64,000 bases of DNA from Athripsodes cinereus. Lineage: Eukaryota; Arthropoda; Insecta; Trichoptera; Leptoceridae. The translations under genes and the position numbers were made by a program. Under the pieces are notes generated by a model, which searched no databases, was not told where the DNA came from, and saw nothing but the letters and a program-made list of their open reading frames with translations. Shown here in pieces: positions 1-10,835 of the stretch (position 1 is the stretch's first letter; the number at the start of each line of letters is the position of its first letter). The DNA is taken from positions 2,294,001-2,358,000 of the forward strand of contig OX388319.1 of assembly GCA_947579605.1 (NCBI GenBank), in the 5' to 3' direction.

Positions 1-169
1 ATCATTGCATTTACATCATGTACTTTGTGTAATGCAATAGTTCGAGTAAGATCGATCTGAAAGTGGTGATTGTTGAGATAACAAGATGGTACAAGGTTTT
101 CCAATATCCCTGATGCTCCCATCGCGGATCATATATGTAGTATCTCAGAAACATCTAATTGAAAAAATA

Positions 170-405
170 TTTTTTGGATTGGATTGGCCATAACATCAGG
201 CACCCAGGCGTGCTCATCACAATCGCGGAGGGTAAGACCCAAGGGAGAAATGGTAGAAACCGACCAAGAGACCTATATGGATCAAGTGAAAAAGGGAATG
301 AACTGTGTCACATATGCAGTATTAGAGACTAGTAAAACAAGAGAGGAATGGAGCAGAAAATTCAAACTCGTTGCAGATCAATTAAGTGGATTGTAACCCA
401 CTGGA
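170..405 (+). pseudogene. Non-LTR retrotransposon reverse transcriptase C-terminal tail (EWRRK lineage), frameshifted
   Basis: Conceptual translation gives a WIGHNIRH-type segment and a basic GRNGRNRPR segment in one frame. After a frameshift it continues as YMDQVKKGMNC and ends EEWSRKFKLVADQLSGL plus a stop at about 396. This order (GH-RH, a GKxxGxxGRxRPR basic stretch, then REEWRRK) is the usual C-terminal end of insect non-LTR reverse transcriptases. No palm motifs are present, so this is a 5'-truncated dead copy. Related tails lie at 34868-35040 (minus) and 60598-60715 (plus). An A-rich AAATAAAATAAAA run just downstream (about 420-440) could be the 3' tail. The lineage name is not assigned. 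Confidence 0.7.
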
Positions 406-2127
406 TTAAAATGCATTCAAATAAAATAAAATAAAAAACAATATACAGAGGGCGAGTTTACCGTAAAGGCGCGATATATCTTTTCATGAAAATAAACTGT
501 TATTTTCGATTACGGTTGGTTTCAATAAATTATGAATCCATTACTATCAGTCAAAGTCATTTATAGACTAAAGGTTTTTTTAGTTAGACGGCCTATTTCA
601 TAAATAGTCAAATCCACTTTAAAAATACGTTATTGTTCGGCAACAAATTCACTTCGTAAAAATAATTGCATGCTTATTACGTGATAGTACGAATGAATAA
701 ATGAACTAGCTCAATATCTGAACCGAATTCTACATAAATTACAGATCGAAATTGTTTCCATTTGTTTAATGATACATTTTTATACCCAACGTGAACTTTC
801 TGTTCGTGATGTGTTTGAATCATAATAATTGAATTTGAGCTAATTAGATTATCAACGACCACGCTAATAATAACATGTAGCAATTCTAAAAGGTGAGATA
901 CTCGAATGAATCACTGTGAAAATATAAACAGTAGGGAATAATATTGAAATAATATTTGATTGTAATAGCGATCCGCTGAAATACAGTGCATAATACAGAC
1001 AAAATACTTGTCAACAAAGCACGTTAAGAATAAGAGTAACACTAAAAAAACTCTTCCAGTGATATATTTTTGTTAAAAATCGATTGCTCCGTTAGTAAAT
1101 ATGGAACAAATAAAGCAAGCGGTCAGCCCCTTACATCTCAAAAAACAAAAAAAATACCTTACTCGCCTAATTTGGTTAGTAGTTATAAAAAATACGGTAA
1201 TTCCTCGAAGGTGGATCCATAACATAGCCAGTTTCTGTCATGGACCAGGCAACTAGAATCCAGCACTACTAAGGTCGTCTTAATTTTGAACACTTTTTTA
1301 AAGAATTTATCAGTTTTAGAGAAATAAAACAAAAACTGTGAATAAAGTGAATATACAAATAACAAAACCCGTTACTTTCAAACAACATTGTTGCGAAAAG
1401 ACGTGTTATGTTAGAAGTATCTAATAATACATATTCACAAATGGCGTATCATTAAAAGGAACCTAACAGTTACTAATAGGTCACGACACTCCCAACACTA
1501 CAACTAAATGACTGCTGAGTATAATAATATGTAGTGAGTAAGTATCTAGCGTTCCTATTTTAAAAATATTAAGTTCATTCAGAACAAGACTGGTTCACTG
1601 TAATGAGCCGTCCCGCGGTTCTGCACGATCAGATTCGACACGAGACGGGGAGAGTACAACCCTAATTATGACTGCGACTATGTATTGGTCCAACATAATT
1701 ATAATATTTTGACAGTTTGCAATTTGTAAGTAAACGGACACGTTCAGAGTGCACGAAATCAAGTAGCACGATATTTGCGATATATTTGAGTATAAAATGA
1801 ATAATTAGAATATATTAAAGGAAAGTGGTTTACTTAGTAAAACATTATAGAAATATCTTAAAGTTTTTTTGTATGTTATACATTAAAAGTATTTTATTCT
1901 GTGTAGATATGAGAGGTTCAAATGCAAAGGCACATGGATTAATTTTTAACGAATATTTTATTTTATTATTATAGTCATCAGTCACCAATAGCAAAGGCAA
2001 TTGAGTTCGTCGATAGAATATTATCATTTGACGCAAACAAAATAGGGTAGTCAATAGATTCACAACATCTAATAAATATAAATGTTGTCCTCTATGTGTA
2101 AAGAACATTTATTTGGGATAAGTAGTA
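406..2127. other. AT-rich unassigned sequence
   Basis: I see no coding exon, RNA gene or recognisable repeat boundary here. The few open frames are under 90 codons and lack family motifs. A slightly more GC-rich patch lies around 1610-1665 without further recognisable content. Confidence 0.5.
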
Positions 2128-2240
2128 TACATGAGATTTGCCACCCATCCAGAATGTTTTGATTTTTGTTGGCTGCTTGCATGTTTATTAAATGTTGGTC
2201 TGCTGGCTACCCCACTGGTGGGATATGCCTTTTTGGTACA
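2128..2240 (-). mobile_element. Family A short repeat, hairpin-terminus end
   Basis: The stretch runs from a degenerate GAGATTTGCCACCCATCC, through a GTTGGCTGCTTGCATGTTTATTA segment, to the terminus GGCTACCCCACTGGTGGGA followed by TATGCCTTTTTGGTA. The same order recurs in more than twenty places in the window. I call the strand on which the hairpin terminus is at the left the plus orientation, so this copy is reversed. No coding potential; non-autonomous. Confidence 0.7.
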
Positions 2241-2312
2241 GTAGGTACTAGAATAATATTTATGTATATTGTCACTGTTGAATTAAGTAGGTAGGTACAT
2301 AATAAATTTCCC

Positions 2313-2378
2313 TTAACGTATTTTTTCACGAATATAGGAAAACTGGCAAAAAAGAGTGTAAAACCTATTATATTCCTT
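2313..2378 (+). mobile_element. Family A fragment, distal half
   Basis: Matches the distal part of the family (TTAACGTATTTTTTCACGAATA, then AAAACTGGCAAAAAAGAGTG and AAAACC). It lies 70 bp from a reversed copy ending at 2240, so this may be two nested insertions or one rearranged copy. Confidence 0.55.
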
Positions 2379-3107
2379 GTACCTACTACCAATAAATGTC
2401 TTAAAAAATATTTTCTTTAAAACTTTCATTATTTTTCCGCATTTAATAAACTTAACAAGGAACGTTTAATAAAACCCGAAAATAAATAAAGACTAAAACT
2501 ACATGCATTTGTTATGCGAGAAATATATTACACCCTGTATTATTATCCTATATGCTGGGTGTATCTCTCACATATCACACCGCATGAAATCTATTATACT
2601 CTGAAAATGGGTATAACCTACCCTATGTGTGCAGCAGCTCTAGGAAAACGAGATGCAAATATTTTAAGGTGTTCGTACGGTTTGTATGTATTTTTTATGT
2701 GTAGTCGATGGACATGCCATGAGTTAAGTGATATAACCAATCAGACATAATTGACATATTTCAGACATAATTCTATAATTGTCATAAGAATTTGTGTTTT
2801 AAGATAATAATAATATTTAGTTGGTAGCAAAGTTTTGTGCTAATAAGTTTTTTTTACTGTTATATTTATGGAAAAATAAATAAATTAAAAAAAACATCTC
2901 GATTGGTGAACCGTGTTAACACAATGTAACATTGTGCAAAATCTAAACAGAAGAAGTGAGAAAGGCGTCCCAAGTCCCAATGCTTACAAATCGGCTCTGA
3001 GCTGGCTTGAGTGATCACTTAAGCCAATTTTGTCATTTGCACGTAGTGCCCAAATAAGATTAAACAATTTAAAAAATTGGTTAAGATTCTAAACTGATAT
3101 ACCTACT
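2379..3107. other. AT-rich unassigned sequence
   Basis: No family motif or boundary recognised. It contains an A-rich stretch around 2870-2897 that may be an old retroposon tail, but no matching body was identified. Confidence 0.45.
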
Positions 3108-3205
3108 CCGTGGAGACCTCAGTATAGAATAGGTATCCCACTCATTCCTCGAGTTTTCGAGTGTCCTGTAAAAAGCAGCTGTTCGCATAACATTAACAAA
3201 CTCTA
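3108..3205 (-). mobile_element. Family A fragment, distal half
   Basis: Contains CTCCGTGGAGACC, a GTATCCCACTCATTCC block and CGAGTTTTCGAGTGTCCTG followed by TAAAAAGCAG. These are the reverse complement of the distal half of family A; the hairpin terminus is missing. Confidence 0.65.
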
Positions 3206-3694
3206 AAGCATACAACATTTGAACCATTCAAAAAAACACTTCCACAAACTGAATGGATAACTCAAGACAATAATAGTCTTTTGATTTTTTTGAGATAATT
3301 ATAATTCTTGGCTTGATAGAATCAAGTCGACTTGTTTTTTTTCTGTGCGGTATCTTTTTGGTCATATTATCTTTATGCCGTTAGCACACCTCCGCGGCGG
3401 AATCGAGAAAGCGGCGCCGCTTAAATCTGTCAGTTCGTGTGCGTCGTACGCAAGAGCGAGATGGCATGCTCAAATACATGCTGTTTTCTATACATCTATC
3501 TCTTTCTAGCACCGTTTCGCCATAGATTACGAAATAAGCATTCACATCTCCGCCTGTTTTTTCGCAGTCTCTGATGTTTCGCTTTTGTGCCGCTTTTGTA
3601 TTTGTACAATTCGACAGATTTTTGGAGCGAAACCATGACCAAACGTCGAAATAGCGTGGGTCTGCGGTTAAGTGAAGTAAGATTCTCTCTATCT
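3206..3694. other. Unassigned stretch with a GC-rich island
   Basis: Most of it is unassignable. Positions 3378-3480 form a sharp GC-rich patch (CCTCCGCGGCGGAATC, GCGGCGCCGC, GTGCGTCGTACGC) in otherwise AT-rich DNA. It looks like the end of an unrecognised DNA transposon or a remnant of a CpG-rich element, but I could not pair it with a second inverted end. Confidence 0.4.
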
Positions 3695-3768
3695 ATATCA
3701 TCATGAAATTTCCCACATATGGGGCAGTCACTAATAAACATAATAGTCGTCCTCTCCGTGCCAATATC
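3695..3768 (+). mobile_element. Family A hairpin terminus next to the tandem array
   Basis: Starts ATATCATCATGAAATTTCCC and continues ACATATGGGGCAGTCACTA, ATAAACATAATAGTCGTCC and TCTCCGTGCC. These are the first about 70 bases of a plus-oriented family A copy. It is cut off at about 3768 and replaced downstream by the tandem array derived from the same family. Confidence 0.7.
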
Positions 3769-3801
3769 CACATGCCGTTATTCTACTGATTACTACACTA
3801 T

Positions 3802-4330
3802 CTATACCATCACGGCATCTCTCACAAGTTTATTACATGCAGTTGGTCTACTGACTATCCCACTTAATCTATCTATACCATCACGGCTTTCCCACAATGT
3901 TTATTACATGCAGTTAGTCTACTGACTATCCCACTTTATCTATCTATACCATCACGGCTTTCCCACAAGTTTATTACATGCAGTTGGTCTACTGACTATC
4001 CCACTTCATCTATCTATACCATCACGGCTTTCCCACAAGTTTATTACATGCAGTTGATCTACTGACTATCCCACTTTATCTATCTATACCATCACGGCTT
4101 TCCCACAATGTTTATTACATGCAGTTGGTCTACTGACTACCCCACTTTATCTATCTATACCATCACGGCTTTCCCACAATGTTTATTATATGCAGTTGGT
4201 CTACTGACTATCCCACTTTATCTATCTATACCATCACGGCTTTCCCACAAGTTTATTACATGCAGTTGGTCTACTGACTACCACACTTTATCTATCTATA
4301 CCATCACGGCTTTCCCACAAGTTTATTACA
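3802..4330. repeat. 70/71-bp tandem array built from family A termini
   Basis: The word CTATACCATCACGGC recurs at 3802, 3873, 3944, 4014, 4084, 4155, 4226 and 4296, giving periods of 71, 71, 70, 70, 71, 71 and 70. The 1-bp difference is CACAATGTTT versus CACAAGTTT. Each unit joins the left family A terminus (TACCATCACGGCTTTCCCACA) directly to the inner part of the opposite end (GTTTATTACATGCAGTTGG, CTACTGACTATCCCAC) through a TCTATCTA linker. Units are nearly identical. The array runs into an assembly gap, so its true length is unknown. Confidence 0.92.
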
Positions 4331-4530
4331 NNNNNNNNNNNNNNNNNNNNNNNNNNNNNNNNNNNNNNNNNNNNNNNNNNNNNNNNNNNNNNNNNNNNNN
4401 NNNNNNNNNNNNNNNNNNNNNNNNNNNNNNNNNNNNNNNNNNNNNNNNNNNNNNNNNNNNNNNNNNNNNNNNNNNNNNNNNNNNNNNNNNNNNNNNNNNN
4501 NNNNNNNNNNNNNNNNNNNNNNNNNNNNNN
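4331..4530. other. Assembly gap (200 Ns)
   Basis: A run of exactly 200 Ns, probably a fixed-size placeholder. It sits at the edge of a tandem array, which is where short-read assemblies commonly fail. Sequence after the gap does not resume the array. Confidence 0.97.
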
Positions 4531-5944
4531 TATCTTTAATCATTGTTTCAAAATGTTTTAATACTGGGTTTAAGATCTAGTATGAGTAAATAAAATACAG
4601 GACACACCAGGATTTACGTTCGTGCATAAAGGAATACATACAATATTCATATATCGCACTATAGGTGTATGACGGAGAGTTGGTATATGATATTATATTT
4701 ATATAGTATAGAAAATTGTAATCCGCTCGTCTGTCCGTCTGTCTGACCGTCTGTGTTACGTAAGTTTTTATTTTATATATTATACACACATACGTGGGAG
4801 ATGAGATACCTGGAACTAACCTGAACGCAGAATGATAAATTATTTTTTATTTATTATTATATATTTATTCATTTTTTATTGTACATTGAAACTAAACAAC
4901 TTTATTGAGAAATACATTCAAATCGAATACAATCAGTATACAACTGACCCATCAACTTTATTTTGTACAAAACTGTTCAAGTAAGAAATAAAATTGTAAA
5001 AATAAAACACTTTTGCCTTAGTTTTTACTAATGAATTTCCACCAAGAACCATTGATCGACAATTAAGACAATTTTCTACAAGTCCGTTGCTGCATATTGA
5101 TTGAGTATAAAAATAATTTATCCCCATATATTGTCACTGAAAAATTATATTTTATGACGTGATTGGTAAACGATTTCATGTCGATGATGAAGTTCTTCAT
5201 AGACGATGTCTCTGACTTCAAGCCGAAAGGTTCGTGGATCGAGTCTCACTGTAGACTTGCTCTCATTTCACAATTATAGCCATTGCCGAGAGTAAATTTT
5301 CTGATTTTGTGCAAGCTTAGAAAAGGTGGCTTATTTTTGTTATATCTTGATCACTTACAAGTCCAAATTACGTGAAAATGACAAGAAAATATAAACAAAA
5401 GAATGAGCATTTTATTATAAATAAATACACATAATGTATAAAAAAGAAACACTAGATAAACAAACAGATATATATTCCAATCTACATTCAAATATTTTAA
5501 TAGCAATATACGAGCAAGTTTGTTTAGTTGCGTTGCTTTTGTTTCGTGCAATTGTTTTTCCATTGCTTTCCCTCTCTGTCTCGCATGTGGCTACTCATTA
5601 CAACAATATAAGTAAATAGAACTAGTGTGAAGAGTAAAGAGATACAACAACTCCTTTGTTATTCTTATCATTTTGCATATAACAAGTGTGTTCGTATTTT
5701 AAATATTAAAGTTGTTGTGTAGGTAGTACCTTCTCCTCACTATTCTCTCTACTCGTTTTACATATTATTGCATACAATATGAAAACTAGTGTACACTATT
5801 TAAACGCGTAGGGTGCATACAAAAGGTATGACTGTATACCTATCTATCATAAACAAATCTTTTATAAGTGGGGTGGCCAGTCAATTAACTGCATATAACA
5901 AAAATTCGATAATTGAATAAAAATGTTAATTTATTGCTTTAATC
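4531..5944. other. AT-rich unassigned sequence with a short CTGT-rich microsatellite
   Basis: No exon or repeat family recognised. A CTGTCCGTCTGTCTGACCG microsatellite lies at about 4728-4754. At about 5205-5255 a TTCAAGCCGAAAGGTTCGTG / GATCGAGTC stretch weakly resembles a tRNA or SINE B box, but no A box is visible at the right distance. Confidence 0.45.
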
Positions 5945-6030
5945 ATACGCGATGTTTAACGAATACCCATGATTTACAGGACACTCGAAAATTACAGAAA
6001 AAAGTTTAATCTATTCTTTACTGAAGACTC
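5945..6030 (+). mobile_element. Family A fragment, distal half
   Basis: Reads CGCGATGTTTAACGAATACC, then TTTACAGGACACTCGAAAAT and TACAGAAAAAAGT. This matches the distal half of the plus-oriented copies at 42485 and 9548. Confidence 0.65.
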
Positions 6031-7170
6031 TACAGAGCCCCCGATAATCAAGTTTAGCACTAGAGAAATTTTGAATTATGCATTGGTGTTTCGTCTCCAC
6101 TGCCTACCCAACAGTGTTGAAATAACCTCTAATCCCGGATATTTTAAAGAGTCCCTTCTATTTATTTATTTACTTTACTTGCTTACCCTACAAGGGACTT
6201 AGCCTGATGTGAAGAATTGAATGAAGAGAAAGTATTTCAATTGTAAATATTATTTCCTATTATCATTGTCACAGTCATGATTCGATCCTTTACTATTATG
6301 GCGGTTTAATGTAATTTAATTTTTAATTCTTATTTTTGAATGTTATAAATGGATACAGGCATCGACATCTTTTGAAGTTTGAAGATTAGTTCAAAATACA
6401 TCCGCTAAACTGAAATCAGGCATCTTTAGTATAGGATCAGGACACAGCTGATTTTTATTTTAGTTCCTCTTTAGCAGCCTAGTTTAACGTTTTAAATCAA
6501 TATTTTCTCTTAGTTGAGTTTATAATATGTAAAAAATATAATTGTTACACCCTTCGATAAAATAAAACCAAATGTAAGTATTAAACATTCTTTTTATTTC
6601 ACAGAACATTATTACATCCAATCCTATGTAACATAATATGTTTAACATAAAACAGATCTTGCAGAATACTATATTTTAAAAATTAACAACTCTTGATACT
6701 TAAACGATACGTGTCCTATGATTAGGAAGGTATCAAATTATTTGGTGGTTTAATAAAACAAACCAACAAATAAACTATTATTTCTAAATTCGTGGATTTC
6801 AAATTTGTCCTGTCAAATGGAGTCTTGGACTAATAATCGAGAGACCCGCTGCTGATTTACTCTACTTTTACGACTCAAGCACATTGCTAACTCTGAAAAT
6901 GTCTAAGGTGTATTTGGTTGTATTTGAAATCCAGATTCATGTTTTGAAAAATAAAAATGTTTATATATGTTCAGAATCCAATTTCAGGATATCGTATTTC
7001 AAATACTCCGATAGTTTTCTCAACACTCTGCGATACCTGCTGCAAATTATCAAATAATGTTTACCGAACGTCTGGGAGAGCAGTTATGCGTATTCATTTT
7101 CACATTTCATTTTCCGTGTATTGCCATAACACTATTTATCATTTATCCATCGTAAATCTCTATATTGCAG
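6031..7170. other. Unassigned AT-rich sequence
   Basis: Open frames here are short and lack family motifs. A degenerate TTACCCTACAAGGGACTTAG at 6183-6202 may echo the 3' end of the TATG-tailed retroelement family, but too little is left to call it. Confidence 0.4.
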
Positions 7171-7306
7171 GTAGAACAGGAAAGCATGCATGAGGAGTTG
7201 TATGACAGTGATGAAAGCGAAAGATGTATGAAAGGATAGAAGGAAGTGGCGCTCGATCCTTCCTGCCTACCCCGCAAGGGAAGCGGCTTGATATATGTAT
7301 GTGTAT
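7171..7306 (+). mobile_element. 3' end of a TATG-tailed non-LTR retrotransposon
   Basis: Encodes the end of the reverse transcriptase tail (NRKACMRSCMTV-like, then ERCM). It continues into the conserved untranslated end AGTGGCGCTCGATCCTTCC, TGCCTACCCCGCAAGGGAAG and CGGCTTGATATATGTATGTG. The longest copy in this window is at 26935-27460. This is a heavily 5'-truncated insertion with a short microsatellite 3' tail, as expected for target-primed reverse transcription. Confidence 0.82.
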
Positions 7307-7884
7307 TAGGTAAAGAAATAAACTAGAGTGCCTTACCGTGCGAAAGTTTCATGAAATTGGGTTAGTTGGAAGAAATCACGCCTGTGCAATAAACTCACCG
7401 TCTGTTTATTTATTTGATTGTATTTTAAATAATTGCAATCCAAAGTAAAAAAAGTGTGGTTAGATGGAAGAAATCACTATAAATGATAATATCGCCACTG
7501 CACATCATCACATTTTTTCTTGTGTATATTGCTTTATTTAATTTGTTATATGAATGATGATGTACAAGAAGAATAAAATAAATAAATAAAAGAGAATAGT
7601 TGTCATATACCGATAAGTAATAAATACAATATGACTGTAGCACTAATATTAGATTACTTAATTTTGTTTCTAGAATATCGAATGATACCGCGATAATATT
7701 AATTATGAAGTCGGTATCTATATAACCCATTCTCTATCGTGATGGAAATAGAGGCGATTCTGACACGGTATTATGAATATATACAAAATGATTTATTACC
7801 CCAGTAGTGCGATGGGGTTATATAGTTTGTTGATCTTCATGAAACAAGAACCAAAAAAACGCGGCGAACATAAAGACGTTTCTT
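7307..7884. other. Unassigned AT-rich sequence
   Basis: No recognised gene. An AATAAAATAAATAAATAAA tail lies at 7573-7591. TTACCCCAGTAGTGCGATGG at 7796-7815 may be a decayed second end of the family A copy that follows. Confidence 0.4.
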
Positions 7885-8125
7885 TATATACAGTTTATTT
7901 TGTGGAGCAACTGGCAAAGAATTGGCCTCCCAATCTTTTCAACGGATTTTCGAATGTCCTGTAAAAGACAAGTGTTTGAAAAATATAGACAAATTTGAAT
8001 TCAGCAAAGAGGTTTACCCTCCATCCATTTTTGTTGTCACAGAGAAGATAGTTTGAATGTTTATAACGCGCAGCTGTCTGCTGGCTTCCCAGCTTGTGGG
8101 ATATGCCGTGACGGTACAGTAGTAG
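7885..8125 (-). mobile_element. Family A short repeat, nearly full length
   Basis: Starts with the distal end (TGTGGAGCAACTGGCAAAG, AATTGGCCTCCCAATC, TTTTCGAATGTCCTGTAAAA). It passes the CCATCCATTTTTGTTG block and ends GGCTTCCCAGCTTGTGGGA, TATGCCGTGACGGTACAG. About 235 bp, no open frame, hairpin terminus intact. It is one of the best references for the family in reversed orientation. Confidence 0.8.
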
Positions 8126-8624
8126 TAATTGTAGATTAGATGCCTTCTAGAAAGTTCCTAAGGCCCGGAAAAACTCAACAAAATATACCTACAATATTTT
8201 TATTTCTTGAAATTTATTAAATTAAATTGATAATGCATTCGCTTCACGCGGCAGACATCGTAACGGATTCGCTTTGAATCATGCGACAATTATATTCGCC
8301 TCGATTGAATCCTTTCAAGTCGTCCGTGCGGCCAACAGTCTTTGATCGCGATTTACCAAAATTGTCAGTTACTTTACAATATTGTGTCGTACCTACTATC
8401 AATGTCTATACTAGCTATTGCCGTTAAGTTTTGTATTGCCTTAAATGTTCGTATATGGAAATGTTGATGGCAATAATTGTTGCCGTTTTTTTGCCATTTT
8501 GTTGACATTTCAGTTCTTATATTATGGAAACATATAACGTCAAAATTGTTTTGATATCACTGTGTTTTTCATATCAATCAAAATTAGCTACACATTTAAG
8601 CGACAATTGCGAAATAATCAGCTA
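8126..8624. other. Unassigned sequence
   Basis: Positions 8220-8345 are moderately GC-richer (CGCTTCACGCGGCAGACATC, TCGTCCGTGCGGCCAACAG) and may be an old element. No motif identifies it. Confidence 0.35.
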
Positions 8625-8745
8625 CACCATCACACCGTTTCCTTTTCGGGGTAGGCAGAAAGAAACAAACGCCACTTACTCCTACCTTTGCATACACTTT
8701 TCGCTTACGTCACTGCCATATAAGTCCTCTTGCACCCTCTCCTGA
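8625..8745 (-). mobile_element. 3' end of a TATG-tailed non-LTR retrotransposon
   Basis: Reverse complement of the shared end: CACCATCACACCGTTTCC, GGGGTAGGCAGAAAGAAAC, then CTTTGCATACACTTTTCGC and CCTCTTGCACCCTCTCCTG. On the minus strand this encodes the end of the reverse transcriptase tail. It lacks a microsatellite at the 3' side and has several substitutions relative to 27300-27440, so it is an older copy. Confidence 0.78.
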
Positions 8746-9304
8746 TTATAGCAAAATAAAAATAAAAAAATTTCCGTTTCATAATGCCATAAGTCAATCA
8801 ATACTGCAAGTAACCACAACCAAGCGAACGCTGTATTAGAAACACAAAATACGAATTTGTCATAAAAGAGTATGGCTAATTTACCACATTACTTCTAAAA
8901 GTCTCTGGCAATGATTATTTTGCCGCTTTCATTTCCAAATCTAAAATCAACCATAATTTGTCGAAAAAGAACGGCAAAAGCGACAGCAAAGGCTCATTCA
9001 CACTGTCCTAATATTCTTTTTGTTTGCCCATTTCTTTGCCGATTGCCGCGTTACAGTTAAATAAGTTTTAACGTATAGGGATTCACTCGCTTCTATTGTT
9101 ATCAAAATATAACGTCCCTGTCGCCATCAAAGGGTTTGTTCGTGCGATGGCATATCAGTTCATAGAATACATAACTTTATGCAATAGTGAACGAATTTTA
9201 TAGAGAATGTTTAACAGATAGAAAAATATACATATAAATATAGCGATACAACGTTATGTGAATTGTGTTATTCAACAATGTTTGAAGCCACACTAATTTA
9301 TTAC
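8746..9304. other. Unassigned sequence
   Basis: I see nothing I can assign. There is no open frame of note on either strand. Confidence 0.4.
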
Positions 9305-9547
9305 CATCTATACTATCATGACATATCCCACAAATGGGGTGTAGAAAACACGCAGATTATCCTGTTCCGTGGAGCACATGGCTTTTCAATCTTTTCCGAA
9401 GTTTTCGAGTGTTTTAAATTTAATATTTTCAATTCACCAAAGAAGTTTGTCACTCATCCTAAATGTCTTATTTTTTGTAGACACGGAGCGGACAACTTGC
9501 ATGTTTATTACCCCACTTGTGGGATATGTCATGATAGTAGGTAGAGT
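9305..9547 (-). mobile_element. Family A copy with matching inverted ends
   Basis: The right end is the standard hairpin terminus (ACCCCACTTGTGGGATATG, TCATGATAGTAGG). The left end at 9317-9344 carries the same sequence inverted (CTATCATGACATATCCCAC, AAATGGGGT), followed at 9367 by the distal sequence CCGTGGAGCACATGG. It is the only copy here with clear inverted termini on both sides, about 230 bp apart, and could be either the complete element or a nested pair. Confidence 0.75.
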
Positions 9548-9700
9548 AGTAGATTTTCCTCTCTATGCCAATTAATATACACATTCTAGAAGGGTAACGT
9601 GTCTCATCGCTAAATTGTCTTGCAAGTGAAGTTTATGGAATATCTGGCTTTTGCAGGACTCTCAAACCTTACAAAAAAGAGTGGGAAACCTTTTACTTGA
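9548..9700 (+). mobile_element. Family A fragment, plus orientation, abutting the previous copy
   Basis: Begins at TTTTCCTCTCTATGCCAAT and runs through GTGTCTCATCGCTAAATTG, CTTTTGCAGGACTCTCAAAC and AAAAAAGAGTGGGAAACC. It follows the reversed copy almost directly, producing a tail-to-tail arrangement of two family members. Confidence 0.68.
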
Positions 9701-10084
9701 CGGATACAACAATAATATTGGCAACATTACAATAATTATTCTAATTCACTCTATTTCTGGTACTTCTCATTTAAAATAAACCCTTACACAGCCGCAATAG
9801 AATGTCTCAAGAAACTAATAAAATCCTCAAAAATATGAAATTTTAAATTGGAAATGTCCCGTGTTCGAGAATGTTCGAACATTTTTAGGTGCGAATTATG
9901 TCAAAATTTTATTTCAATTTTATTACTTGATACATTGTTGTATAACACCATTCGTAGATATATGATCACGCAAAACGTCCCCTGTGGGTTAACTTCGGAT
10001 AATTTAAAACCGTTTAAGCAACACTACTAAGAAAGCTTTACTTACAGATACGATGTCTTATTTAAGAAAGCTCGGTTATTGGTA
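9701..10084. other. Unassigned sequence
   Basis: No gene, repeat boundary or RNA recognised; short open frames only. Confidence 0.4.
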
Positions 10085-10245
10085 AGCACTTAGAATAAGA
10101 ATAATAGGTATCTCACTCTTTTCTGTAAATTTTGAGAAACCTGCAAAATATAGGCGGTAATTCGTAAAAATCAAGCCATTCAACATCTTCGATTCCACGA
10201 TGAAGTATGACTTAATAGAATTCACTCTTTCAGTGATTACATTGT
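10085..10245 (-). mobile_element. Family A fragment, distal part, decayed
   Basis: Shows GTATCTCACTCTTTTCTGTA, AATTTTGAGAAACCTGC and GCGGTAATTCGTAAAAATC, followed by a degenerate CATCTTCGATTCCACGATG. Hairpin terminus absent; divergence is high. Confidence 0.55.
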
Positions 10246-10544
10246 GGAATAACATTTTAAATATTTTTTTTTAAATAACCACTGTTTTTGTTTCACAAAT
10301 ATGTATACGATATGTACCATAAATACACCTAGCGCTTTCACCAACGAATTGCCATTGTCAGGGCTGAGTATAAAACTGAAATACCATAGGAATTTGTACA
10401 TACTTATCACATAAGCCTACTTTTTTAACATGTGTCTTGTTATACGGCTGCGAGAGATGGCATTTTTTTTAAAGTAGTAATACAGTGTCCTTGAGGTGCT
10501 TTGGCACGTAAACAACACTTAAATTTTGTCCAATAATAATAATA

Positions 10545-10835
10545 ATAGACTGGAGGCGTTTGAGATGTGGTCTTATAGAAGAATCCTGAAAATATCACAT
10601 CTCAAATGACGAAGTTCTTAAAAAAATCGAATAAGGAAAGCACCTGCTCAAGAGACCATCTTAGAAAGACACGGCAAATTGATTAGGCACAAAATGCAAG
10701 AAAAAACGGCTGAGGACACGAATTATAAGGGGGACACACGCCGAGAATACCTCGACGATCAATGCAAGGATACAAACTGCGAATCGAACGAAGAGCTAAA
10801 GAGAGTCGCACAGAAACCAGAGGAAGAAAAAGTTC
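10545..10835 (+). pseudogene. Non-LTR retrotransposon reverse transcriptase C-terminal tail, broken
   Basis: The first part encodes RLEAFEMWSYRRILKIS, a typical block of insect non-LTR C-terminal domains. Stops and shifts follow, then RHGKLIRHKMQEKTAED at 10670-10720 and an EELKRVAQKPEEE end. It lacks the palm motifs, is frameshifted, and is flanked upstream by an AATAATAATAATAG microsatellite. It probably belongs to the same broad lineage as the tails at 170 and 60598, but the final residues differ. Confidence 0.65.

Noticed and set aside
3802..4330. Regular spacing suggested a CRISPR array
   Set aside because: The whole 70/71-bp unit is conserved with no unique spacers, the context is eukaryotic, and the unit derives from family A termini.
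4108..4539. 143-codon open frame across the array and the gap
   Set aside because: It translates a non-coding tandem repeat and then Ns; no real protein.
5205..5255. tRNA or SINE B box
   Set aside because: GGTTCGTGGATCGAGTC is a poor B box and no A box is visible at the right distance.
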